Below, in pieces: positions 35,204 to 47,600 of a stretch of DNA of 64,000 nt (its first letter is position 1; each line of letters begins with the position of its first letter). A program made the translations under genes and the position numbers. The notes below the pieces were generated by a model. It did not search any database and was not told where the DNA came from. It saw nothing but the letters and a program-made list of their open reading frames with translations. Source of the stretch: Sphaerolaimus hirsutus (lineage: Eukaryota > Nematoda > Chromadorea > Monhysterida > Sphaerolaimidae); assembly GCA_964036195.1 (NCBI GenBank), contig OZ038453.1, forward strand, positions 10,493,469 to 10,557,468. The letters are read 5' to 3'.

Positions 35204-35593
35204 TAGTGATGGAGTTTTTACCCCAAGCATTTTTATAGATATTTAAAATTTAATATGAGTTGAAAAAAGTTGACAATTTTCTCACGGTAAAATACGTGGT
35301 GTGGGGACTATATGTGAAAGCTCAAGGGCCAGACCTGCGCCCTCTAAAATGTCAGACAAATTTGTCAAATGTTGTGTCAAATATAAAATACAATGTTATG
35401 TCAAATTTAAAAAAGCCCAGTGAAAAAATTAAAATATTACTGGGCATTCAACATTTTACAGGTTATTTGTCAAATCTGTCTGACATTTTACATGGCATTT
35501 AAAACAGAGCTGGACTGGCCCCATAGGTACCGTTTCTGTGGTGTCCATGGCGGCTCGCGCCATTACCCAGATCGAGGCACTTTTCCATCACTA
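35204..35593. mobile_element. TAGTGATGGA-ended element carrying a family D element
   Basis: TAGTGATGGAG at the left and CTTTTCCATCACTA at the right are family C-type ends. Inside, 35329-35521 has GGGCCAGACCTGCGCCCTCT and GAGCTGGACTGGCCC ends with AATGTCAGACAAATTTGTC words (family D type), so one element appears nested in the other. No clear 8-bp duplication was seen. Confidence 0.55.
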
Positions 35594-35789
35594 GCTCACA
35601 AAAAAACAACAGACAGCGAAACGCGATAAGCACTAAAAAAGGAAAAACAAAAAAAATTCCGATATGATTTTGAATAAAAACCAGCTTTCTATCTGGGCAA
35701 TTGTGGCAGATTACTCGCATTACAGGGTGGCCCAAAAAAGTTGACCAACCACATTTAAACTTCCAATTTAGTATCCAAACATTGATTCC

Positions 35790-38687
35790 TCACACAAAAC
35801 TGGGCTTCGCTGCGCTGTGTCTCTGCTCTGGTAAATCGGATACATTCAATGTATCCAAATCAGTTTCTTGAATGCCAGGAGTCGCACTAGATGTTTTCAT
35901 GTACGGTGGTTTGGGTGCTGGTTTTTTAGGGCGCCTGCGGATTAGAGAAGTTTTAGTGGATTGTGGAATGTGAATGGTAAAGATGGAAATTGTTTGAAAT
36001 TTTTAAATAAATTTTCGTAATTCGAGCTATTTGAATTGAAAATTTGAAGACTTTTTAAATGTAAACTCAATATTCGAAAACTGCAGTCGCTGAAAAATCG
36101 GTAAAATGCAAATGAAGCCTCTACTTCTAAAACTCGATAAGTTTGCATTATGGAATTTTATGGACTTATCGACTTTTAGAAATCCAGAACAGGTATATCG
36201 TCTTCCTAGCAGGAGATTTCAAAAAAGTGAAATTATTGACGTTTTGCATGATACAAAATGGACTAATCGATCTCTTCCTGGATATTTATTTGAAAAATGT
36301 CCCCACTTGTTCCAAAAGTGCCGAAATGTGACACTTGACATGGCAAACGTCGTCGAAAAAAATTGTATTCAAACCGCCCGTACAAACCTGACATAATTTG
36401 ATGTTGATGAAGTGTTTGGCGATTTTTCGCCGCTCGGCGATTCGGGAAAGAAGCCGAAATTCGTGCTGCCCATTTCAGTCGCGCCCGGATAAAAACTGTG
36501 CATTTAAAAGTAAAATAAATATAAAACATTGGGTGTGATAAATATCCAAGAGCGCATAGTAAATCTGGTTCAGAGAGGTATCTTTCAGTAAACGTGGATG
36601 TTCACGGAACGGGTTATATTATTCTTATGACAAGGAGAATTTACACTATACCCCAGTCACTTTACACCCTGCACGCATGGCTTCCGCTGGAAGCGTGCCA
36701 ACGATTTTTTTACGCATGCGATTTTCATAAAAAGTTGACAAAGTCATCTCTGTTATAACGTTATACGTTAACTTTTTCACAACAATGATTTCTTCATATT
36801 TTATACAAAAATCGCACGCTTTGTCATCATTGGCACGCTTCCAACGTGAGACATAAATGAGTGCGAAGGGCAGAGTATCATGTCCGCCGAGTATATCTAC
36901 ACCACAGGTCGAATACATACATCTGTTTAGGTATATTCCGCGGACCGCATGCATTTTTCTGAAGGAAACACTTTATCATGACGTCATCATTACCATAAAA
37001 AATGTCGCACAAAGAAGGAAAAACGTTTCAGGAAAAAACATCTATTTCATTTTTTAATATTTTTTGGTGAAAGTTGGTGCATAAGTATCCTGCTCGCGCA
37101 ATATCCACTAAGACATAAGTCATTTTGGACGCATACTCTGCAGTCCGCCGAGTATAGGTACATAAACTGTGAACAGCTAAATCTCGTCAATCATCCAAAA
37201 AGTCCAAATGACCAAAAAACGAACCTATCAGCCAACTTTTTATTGGTCACCCCCTTAATCAGGGGTGCCTCATAATCCTGCGCATTAGTCGTATAGCTCT
37301 CTGCATTCGATGACATTCTAGTGTCAGTTCGGGGCACTGGAATGGTTATTCTGTCTCCAGAGGTGTGGCTAAGGGGTCTGCAGGGGGGGGGGTGGAATGT
37401 GAGTGATAGGGGGGTGTTTGAGATGTTGTGGGCGGAGTCAGAGATTATTGTCAGTGAACATAACTAGTATTAAACGAATGACTTTATCTAACAAAATATT
37501 TATCAAAATGATAACGTCACAGTATGTAAATTACTCTGCCCGTCCCGTATCGACATCACTACAATACTTTGCGTGAGGTGCGCTCGGCACAAATATTCAT
37601 TATCTTTCAAATCAAATAATATTTACCGTATGTTGTCGAATTACCCCCCCCCCCCCCCGAGGGGTTTATTTTTCAGAGTGGAACGAGGGGGGGGGGATTT
37701 CGAGTAGGGGGATTTCGAGAGGGTGCATTTCGAGGGAATACGGTATGAAGATTGTGAAAGGTGAGCAGCCAGTGATACAGCACATTCGTCGAAACACTAA
37801 AATATGTCAAACCAGAGTCTCCCATGGGGGTTATCCCCCCATCGCCTAGCCACCTATTACCCCAAAGGCCGCATCTATCCAACCCCCCAGAGGGTCAAAA
37901 TATGGAATACCGTTTCAAAATAACCTTTTATTCTCACTCGGTGTAGTGATCTCATAATCTGTCTGCTGATCAGTGGTGGTGCTCAGAGAATTTCGTGAAG
38001 ATGCACGAAAACGGCTTTCCTCCGATAACTGTAATTCTTCCTTGGACGGCTGAAAAAATTATAACTTTTTCAAAATTTAATTTTATCGGTGAAAAATATG
38101 AACTTTTCAAAATGGCTCGATTTTTGAAAATTGATCGATTTTTTGAAGTTGTTCATTGCGAACTGATCATGTTTCTGAAATTTAGGCAACTCATGATTTA
38201 CAATTTCAACAATACATTTGGCTCAGAGTAAGCATGCAAAAACTGTAATTTATTTTCTTAAATGATGGTCTGCTTTGATACCTCGCATGTGTATGTGATA
38301 CCGATCGAAAAAACGTTTTCTTTCAACGACCCGGTTTTTTTAATACATTACATTTTTTGGCAATACATGTCGGTGTTCTTTGCAGACAACATAACACAAA
38401 GATGTGAAACATAGGAAATCCATAGACAAACATAAAGAAAAAATTACAACAAACCGGTCTCGGCGGCTGAACTTTGGCCGCCCTCTGCTTTCTCAAACTT
38501 TTGAAACTGAAACTCCGCCTTCCCTTGAATCTTTTACTAGTTCCAGCATTATCTGAATCCACGCCCTTCTCATTTGTAGCTCTCAGTGAATATGTGCCAT
38601 TTTGACCGCGCGCAAAAGTCTTCGCTGATTGGCTAGTTGTAAAGGGACGATTGTATTTGTTGGCTCCGCCCATCGTGTGTTCGTTTA
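35790..38687 (-). CDS. ROS1: ROS1-like cytoplasmic tail exons
   Basis: Four exons in phase follow the kinase. They hold several tyrosines in possible SH2/PTB contexts ([40 protein letters not shown]), basic stretches ([18 protein letters not shown]) and proline-rich pieces (KKPAPKPP). The protein ends HSAAKPSFV. The stop is at 35790-35792. Confidence 0.75.
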
Positions 38688-41600
38688 CTGAAAAACAACG
38701 CAATTTTGTGAACATAGGGCCATAGGGGTACCATTTCTTCCTGCAGTGCTCAGGACATGTCAAATGTGTTGTCAAGTGGCAAACTTCAGACGTTTTAGAT
38801 TACTTGTCAAACTATTCCAATTTTTTTTAAACAGTAGGAGTCACTTTTAGACATGACATTTGATTGACACTTACGTAACTTTTAGGTAGAAGTTGGTGAG
38901 CATTTGTAATGAATATTTAACATGGCGTGTCAATGAGTTCAGTAAATCATGAGGGCAGCCTCAAAAAAGAAACCCACGCTACCAATCGCAGTTGCAAAAT
39001 GAGCATTCAATATCGACAACTCAAAAAGCAACGCTTTACAAAACCCCAACACAATGACAAAACTAAAAACAGAGCGAGTACGCGTAAATACACACCCGGA
39101 GTTCTGCAATATCTCATATCCGCATTCGAAGTAGAACATGAAGGTCCCTGTGCCGGTGCAATTTGACACAGGGGCGGGTAGGGGCTGTCGCTTTGCAACT
39201 CTTCTGTCTGAAAAATTTTTTATAGAAAAATTGACAAGAATGTAGATTTTTAAATCCAATATCAACGAGTAATTAGAAAACCTTAAATCTTCGAATAGTT
39301 AGAAAACCCTCAATCCTCGAATAAGACACCAGGGAAGATGTTTTTCCGCCAGAGTATTCGAAGGGGAGTCATGGGGGGTTATTCGAGGAGGAGTGCTTTT
39401 TCCCAGAGAAAAGCGAAAAAAGCGTGGGTATGTTCACACTGCGTACACATTATATAGCTGCCGCTGCCGTAAGCTAACATTCTTTTTGTATTTCACGTTA
39501 CACACACTGCCCCGCAGGGGGAGTTATTCAAGGGAGTTTTATCCGAGGATTTGCCGTATTTGAACGTAATATTCAAATATTGGAATATTCGGTATTCTGA
39601 TTTTTAATTTTTGTGTTAATTATTTTCAACATGGTCTGTTATGCCGAATCAATATACCGTATTTCCTCGAAATACCCCCCCTCGAAATACCCCCCTCAAA
39701 ATGGACACTATGAACTTATAAACCCCCCCCCCCCTCGAAATACCCCCCCCCAAATTTACTGTATAGAGAACGTAAATCACAAAGGCTGCGGTTTGTCATC
39801 CCGGCAATGCAGAACACACGTTAAAAACGATGACTCTGTTATGTGAGAACAGTGTTTGTACGTCTACACACTTAAAAAGGTCTTTAGAGTCTTATAAATG
39901 GCGATTTTTGTTGCATTTTTCGACGTCTGCGTACGTTTCAGACGACATTTTAGTACTGGGATTTCAAAAAATTTCTGGCGAAATAATAACCCCCCCCCTC
40001 GTTTAACCCCCCCTCAAAATTCTCACTCTGAAAAAATAAACCCCCCGGGGGTATTTCGAGGAAATACGGTAGTATGAAATAAATATATGGTTCCTCGAGT
40101 AAACACAATTTTTACGATGTGATTTTTTATAATTACAGTTTTTTACAATTTCACAACGCTGAAATTTCTGTGTCAAACCAACCGCCAACATCCGTCGTAA
40201 TCTATCAGCCAAGCCGCTGAAATCCGGCCTATCCCCTGGTCTAAACTGCCAACACTGCAACATCACGTCGTAGACCACAGTGGGCAGTTCGCAAGTGTTG
40301 GCACTTTGCCCAGTGGGGGGCAAACGCCCTCCAAGACGAACGTAATTGAGGACATCCCAATTTGTCCGCCCTTGGTAGGGCTGCTCGCCTAGGGTGTACA
40401 TCTGTTGAGGTGGGAGGGGTTATTTGACGTTTGAAGATATGAAATTTCAATTGTACAAAGAGCATTAAAATATCAGTAACCTCCCACAGCAGAACGCCAA
40501 AAGCCCAAACATCCGTTTTTGTTGTAAAAACGCCGTCAATCAAAGATTCTGGCGCCATCCAACGAATTGGCAATAAGCCAGATCCATCCACTCTATAGTA
40601 GTCGACCTGAATTTTTTTGTATTGTTGTGTAAAATTTTTTGTATTTAGTCATTATATTTATTTATATTTAGTTATTTATACTTATATTATACATTTAAAT
40701 TTAGTTATTTTAATTGTGTATTTACATGCGGGTCACGCACATGGCCATAGAGAAAATCCTTGAAAACCCCTCTAAGGAGTTATTCTTACCAAAAACCCTC
40801 TAAGGAGTTATTCTTACGTCAATCTACTTTGATGAGATTTGTTTGGATGCAATAAGTTGTTCAATGGGAATAATACTTTTATTGCCCCCTTGAATAATCC
40901 CCACCACCATGCAATCAACCTTCATTAACTCCCCCATCTGAAATTCGAGCGAAATGAGCAGCCAGTTTTCGAAATAAAAGCGTCCTCGAATTATTTCCCC
41001 GCCAAAAAAATCTGGTGAAAATACCCGTCGAGCTAATAATTCGAAAACTCTGTATGCTACAAACACACAACAGTCGAACCAAAAAAACCCACCCACCTCA
41101 TAAATGTCTCTAGCCAATCCGAAATCGGCTATTTTCACCACCCTATTCGCTGGATCCCTGCCATTGGCAACCAAACAATTTCTGGCGGCTAAATCCCTGT
41201 GGACATGTTTCTGCTGTTCCAAGTACGCGCAGCCGTTGCACACGTCAGTTGACATTTGCGACAAATCGCGAAGTGATAATTGGGACGGCATTGGCTGGCG
41301 GGGAAAGGTAAATACGGTTTGGCATGATTTTACGGTGGAATGAATGGATTCTGTTATCTATGGTAACAGGGCGATTTTCGGGATCGAAGCGATACTGGAA
41401 TTGTTTGCTAATTTGTAATTTCTAATTTCTTACGATCGACCCTGTACTTCTCTGCAAGTAGTAGCAGCCTGCAAGTAATAATGACCGCTCTGCACGTGCG
41501 CTAACCCAGTAAGTATGCACCGTGGCTAGCATTAACTGTTATTATTATTATTTTGGGAAAATATAATTAATAATAATCTCAGAAAATCTTTCAAAGTAAA

Positions 41601-44600
41601 AATGAAATTTGATCTATATGAAAAAGACCAGAGAGAGAAAACAAATTAATGATATACATATTTAATATATTTTCTTATCATAGTGGAAAAACCTGGAGAA
41701 AATATAAATAAATATACAATTAATTTATATTTTCTGATATTTTAATTGGTATAAATGTCACCAAAATTTCAGTCCTAACCATGCGATGCTTCAGATTTAT
41801 TTATACCTTCATTTTTAGAAATTTTTTGAGATTATATTCATTATATTTTCTCAAACTAACCCATTTTTTCAATGCTATAGTCGGGGGTGCATACATACAG
41901 GGCGAGCGCACTGCAGAGCGGTCATAAGTGCCCACGGGCCGGTTTTACTTGCAGAGACGTCTCCGGCAGTTCACTACTACAGTACTGATTACTGACCCCT
42001 GAAATGTTGTTTTACTCCCAAAACAACCCCAACCCACCAAAAAAAAAACTAACAGGACTTGGCCTGGATGCTCTGAGAAACTGCAACAAATCACCCCCAT
42101 CCATCAATTCCAATACGAGCCATTGCGGGGGTTCATCTAGACACACACCGAGAAGTGCCACGATATTCGCGTGGTGGAAATTTCTGGAAGGTTATTGGGG
42201 GTAGGGTGGAATACGGTACGGTAAGTGTTGTATTTTACGGTCATGGGCCCACACACGCTAGTTGACATCGCAAAATCGCGTCAACTCAATGTCAAATAAT
42301 GAACACAAAAAGTTTGTAAAAAGCATCAAACTTAACAGAAACAATGAAAATAAAGTGTAATGATGTAAAATTAACTATGCTCTATCACATAGACAAGTTG
42401 AAATCACATAATTCACTAAAATTTAATTGACACGGATTCAGTTGACATCTAGCGTGTGTGGCGCCAATGGTACAGTATGGTGAATATTCAATTTTCTGGT
42501 AAACGGTACCGTACGTAAAGTTTCTAAAAATGCGATAAAATTATGGATGGCGGGTTTTTTTCAAAGGTTAAAAAAAACGTTTTTCTATCCCTAGGTTAAA
42601 TTTACGGTAAAGTTTCCAAATTACCGGTAATTTCTGCCACCCTTGGGAGTAGAGAGTGGAGATTTTATGTTGGAGTTGTATAAGTTCATTTAAAATTCAC
42701 TAAATTGAAACGCATACACGAATAAATTTTATCAAATTCTAAACCACGACCTAGACCTGTGAATACAAGCTTTACATTAATATAAAACTTCAGTGAAAAA
42801 TTACACCATGGAGCAAAAATGCTTAAATTCACACCAACCGAATATCACTAAAACATTTTTATATTTTAAAACATGCTCCCCAAAACTCACCTCATCATAA
42901 TAGCTTCCTTGAAAAACTTGATTCTATCCTGCACATTGGCACCATCCCTCAAAGTTTTCACAGCCACTTTCACAGACTTTCCAGATGTTTCACTGGGCAA
43001 ATTATAGGCCAAACCTTCGAAAACTTCTCCAAAGGCCCCCTGCCCTAGTTGACGGCTTATGCTGATACAGGAGCGATGGATGTGTGGTAGATCTGTGGGG
43101 ATTTTTGGGGACTTTTTCAATCAATTAGTTTGTGCCTGATTCGGTTGGCATCGTGCCAGTTAAAGTGTCAACTTTGGAGGATTTTCAATTTTTAGATTTC
43201 AGTTTCTGTAATCATAACTTAGGTAAGTTAAAACATTGAATTATTAAACAGTTTTTAACGTGTTGCATGATGATACTTGAAGATCAACTTTAAACGTTCT
43301 AGTTGTGACAATATTAACTTTTGAAAACACATTTTTCGTGGTGTTCCATTTTGGGTATCATAAAATCGCGTGAAATAGTATTAAATTCCGGATCAAACGA
43401 ATAATTTAAGGTTGTCATCACCTCTAATGAGCCTTAAACTAGCCTTAAATTACCCTAAATTAGCCTTACTTTGTAAATAAATATAACAATCTCACCAGAT
43501 TTCCCCATTCAAAAACGCACCATTTATTTCATTCTCAGCTACCAAATCCACGCCACCGGCCTCGGGATTGGTTCCATCGAAATTTTCATTTTCCATGCCC
43601 AAGTTTCTGTGCCACGCAGCCGCCCCGCTCAAGTTCGGCATCTGGCCCCCGGGCGTTGGCACGATGCCAATCATATCTCGTTGTGCTCGCGATTTAATCG
43701 ATGAGCGAAGTGGCTTTTTGTTGCGCTTTTTCTTTGCGTCCCGATCACGCACTGCGAAAAAGTACACGAATTCCGTACAAGTACGCGTAAAAATACCGTA
43801 TATACTCGAATAATCCCCCGGGGAATAATTTTGTCGTCAGACTTTTTGAGGGGTGGACAATTCGAGGGGGGATTATTCAGGGGGAGGAATTATTATTATC
43901 GTCAAATTTTTGAAGCATACTTCTAGTGATGGAGTGGCGCCATGGCGCTGGCGCCATTTAAGGGCGCCAAAGGGCGCCGCGCCATGGCGCCATTGGCGCT
44001 TGGCGCCCTTTTTCTGTGGCGCCCTTGGCGCCTGGCGCCCACATTCTGAAAGGCGCCATGGCGCCCTTGGCGCCCTTTTTCCGTGGCGCCCTTGGCGCCT
44101 GGCGCCCTGCTTTAGAAGGGCGCCAAAAAGGCGCCAGCAAGGTTTCATGGTGAGTGCTGTGTAAACGAAAAAAAAAAGAAAGCCGCATCCGTGGATGATC
44201 TAAATTTGTCAGAAAAATGGACGGAGTGGTGTGAGTGGGTGGAAATCTTTCGTCCAACGGTTCATCAGATCTGTCTGGCGGATCAGAAGACAGGAATGAT
44301 GGACCGTCTAACTTGCAAAATAATAAATAAATGGATTTAAATCGTTGCAATTAGGAAACATTGTTTGGAAAGGTCTATTTGTAATGAATGGATTGTTGTC
44401 AAATGACAATTTCCATTACGTTTGAATTCGTCATGTGGATTTTATTCAAAAATTTTTTGTTCCTAGCCTTGTTTTTTGTCATTACATCCTGGAGAACGCG
44501 AATTAAGATCTGAATGCGCGTATAATGGTGCTGGATAAACATTTTTAGCACACGCATGGTGTTGTAGGCACTTTTTTATCCTGGCGCCTGGCGCCCTATT

Positions 44601-47600
44601 TTCGAAATGGCGCCATGGCGCCCTTGGCGCTTGGCGCCCTCTTTCCGTGGCGCCCCTGGCGCCTGGCGCCCACTTTCTCAATGGCGCCATGGCGCCCTTG
44701 GCGCCTGGCGCCCCTTTTCTGTGGCGCCCCTGGCGCTTGGCGCCCACTTTCCGAATGGCGCCATGGCGCCCTTGGCGCCTGGCGCCATTTTTTCTGGCGC
44801 TTTTCCATCACTACATACTTCTATAAATTGATTTGATGAAATTTGCTTTATTTACTAAATAAGATGCAATTTTTGTTCAACAAAAAGAATTGTGCAAATT
44901 TATTTCAGGTGCCAGAGTTTTCAGGTTCCTACCTATTTCATGGGAGCGTGGTCAGGACTAGAAAATGCAACTGGGATTTGATTCGAATGTGAGCAGGTTC
45001 TTTTACCAGTGGTTTTGTTTTTTAAGTTTTAAGTGTCACTTTTTAAAGTTTTCACTTAAAAGTTTTAAAGCAGCGCATCGAGACTAATAAACCAGTCAAA
45101 CAATTAGTGTCAGAAGTAAACTGCAGCGGCCGCGAAATAAGAATTAAACAAAACCGACTCATAAAACAGTAAACTGCAGCAGCCGCGATCCCAATAAGCA
45201 GAATGGCCAGAAAAGCCAAAAGGACGATAAGCCACCCTGTGGATGACCCGTCGGCTGTAAAAAGGCGGGTTTAAATTTTTTAAGAACAATAATAATAAAA
45301 TTTGAAAAAATTACACTGAATTTCAGAATTGCATCCGATATCGCCACGGTATATTTGTAGATATATCTATTTGGTGACAGTACATTTTAAGCATATAAAT
45401 GTGTCTGATTAACACACTCCTATCTAAATACCAGAGAACTAAATCCACATGGAACTTTAAATTTTATGCGGAAACGTTTGTGTTCAGTTCGATAAAGTTT
45501 GGTTGAGGGGGAGTTTTTAACGAAAATGGTGACAAAATTTGATGGGGAGTGTTTTTAGGGAAAAATTACGTTGACATAGAACACAAAATTCTAACAAAAC
45601 TCCCTCAGCCCACAAAGCTGCCACTTTTCTTCGCGCAGTCAGTATCTTAACTTCTTCTAAATTTTTTACAAACAATCATTTCCACTCAAACTTCAAAATC
45701 AAAACTCCAACAAAATTTGCTCACCATACAAAACGGCCATTTTCCACTCCCCCAACCCCATGGCATTTTCGGCCGCGACGCGATACTCAAAAGTATCGTC
45801 CATTTCTATAATTTCTATACTGTAATCGGCTGAATTTTGCGGCTGGTTTTCTTGACCAGATGATTTCAGCTGTGCGGGGATTGTGTCGTAGCGTTTCCAG
45901 GGTTCGTCGGAAGACATTCTCCTGGAAAACAATTTTAAAATAGAGTTTTCAGTGACATTGAGTAAATTTGCAAGTACGCTGTGAATCTGTTATTTTTGGA
46001 AATCGGAAATTTCGGAAAGTCATTTTGGTCATTTTAAATTATTTTTTTGGAATGAGGATAGGGTAACACAATAATTTGCGACAGTTAAACATCAACGATA
46101 TGCCTTTGTGCTGCCTTTCACAAAAAAAACTTTTTTTGTAATCAGTTGAAAAAATCAAGTGCCATCTCTACTCTCACACAGCACATAAATACAATCATCG
46201 AGCTATCAAAATAAGCCCCCCCCGGGGGGGCGGCCAAAACATACGGTAGCTAACCAAAGTCAATACCAAAACAACCCCCCCCAACCCACCTTCTCTCGAT
46301 GACATACTGCAGCACGGGGGACCCCCCATCAGCCATTGGTGGCTGCCAGGTGAGCACCCAAATCCTTCGCTCATCCCCCGATGCTGTGTCCACGTTTGAG
46401 GACTTTGGTTCGAGTTTAACAGTTTCTGGGGGCCACGGGGCTGATGCTGAGTTAAGTTAAGTTAAGTTGGAAATTAGAGTGACTTGGTTTGAAGTTGGGA
46501 TTATTTTATAAAAATGATATTTGGGGAGATTGTTCAAGGGATATTTAGCGATATTGACGAAGTGTAATTTATTTATCTTATCTGGCTGAAATGGGGGAAT
46601 ATTTAAGCCTATATTTTCAACTCGATTTTTCAACAACATGCTGTAAATTTTTATACTCATTTGCACCATAAATTACCTACCGCTCGTGTTATCAGAAAAG
46701 TTAAAAAGGGACAGCCCAGCACCCTGTAAAAAGCATTTTAGGGTGTAATGGCCCCGCGCACACTGGTTTTCACACGAATTTTCGAAAACTCATAAATAAA
46801 CTTTGAACGTGTTTGAGTTTTCCACAATGAGTCATTTTTAATCTCCGCCAACTGTAGCTGACAGGCACCTCATTGTAGAAAACTCAAATGCGTTCTTAGC
46901 TGATTTATGAGTTTTCGAAATTTCGTGTGAAAACTAGTGTGTGCAGGCACAATATGACAGACAGATTGTCACTATCAGATTGTCACTATCATTTTATAAT
47001 GTCAAATATTTACCGGCAAAAATTTGACATTTTTGCCAGAAATCCCAACCAAAAATCACCATCTAAAGCAGGTTTTTCCTTCACTCACCTTCGGTGCTAG
47101 CCCTAATCTCCAGTCCATATTCATATCCCAGGTGGCCCACATTACCGGGTGTCCCATCGGTTTTGTAGCGAAAATTCAGGGTCACCGTGTATTCAGTTGC
47201 CGGGCGCAAATTTTCTATTGAGAAGTTCGCTTTTTGGTACAAATCCAGCGGCTTGGCAAGACGCGACTTTTTCGTCGGCAACAATGTTGGCGAGTACTGA
47301 AAAGAATTGGTTTTTGTACGTTAAGAAAAGAATGCTTCGATTTGATGTTTGAATTTTGTATTTTGTATTTTCAAAATAATAATAAATTTATAATGATTAT
47401 TATCATTGTTATATTTAGAAATAATAATTTTGTATTTTGAAAATATTCGGTCACCTATATGTCCCTTTATAATAACTGGGGTAAATTCCTAACCCTGTTA
47501 GTGACAAATTTGCAAAATTCCAAAATAACTGACAATGTAAATATTTGCGGACAGATTTGACTACCATATATCTACGTGGTCACCTCGCAGCGCAGTGTAT

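Noticed and set aside
36106..36396. 96-codon plus-strand frame opposite the ROS1-like tail intron
   Set aside because: No family resemblance, no clear splice or promoter context; probably chance or a repeat remnant.
43853..44831. Several overlapping Ala/Pro/Trp/Arg-rich frames on both strands
   Set aside because: They follow the GGCGCC arrays of the family C element and lack any domain.
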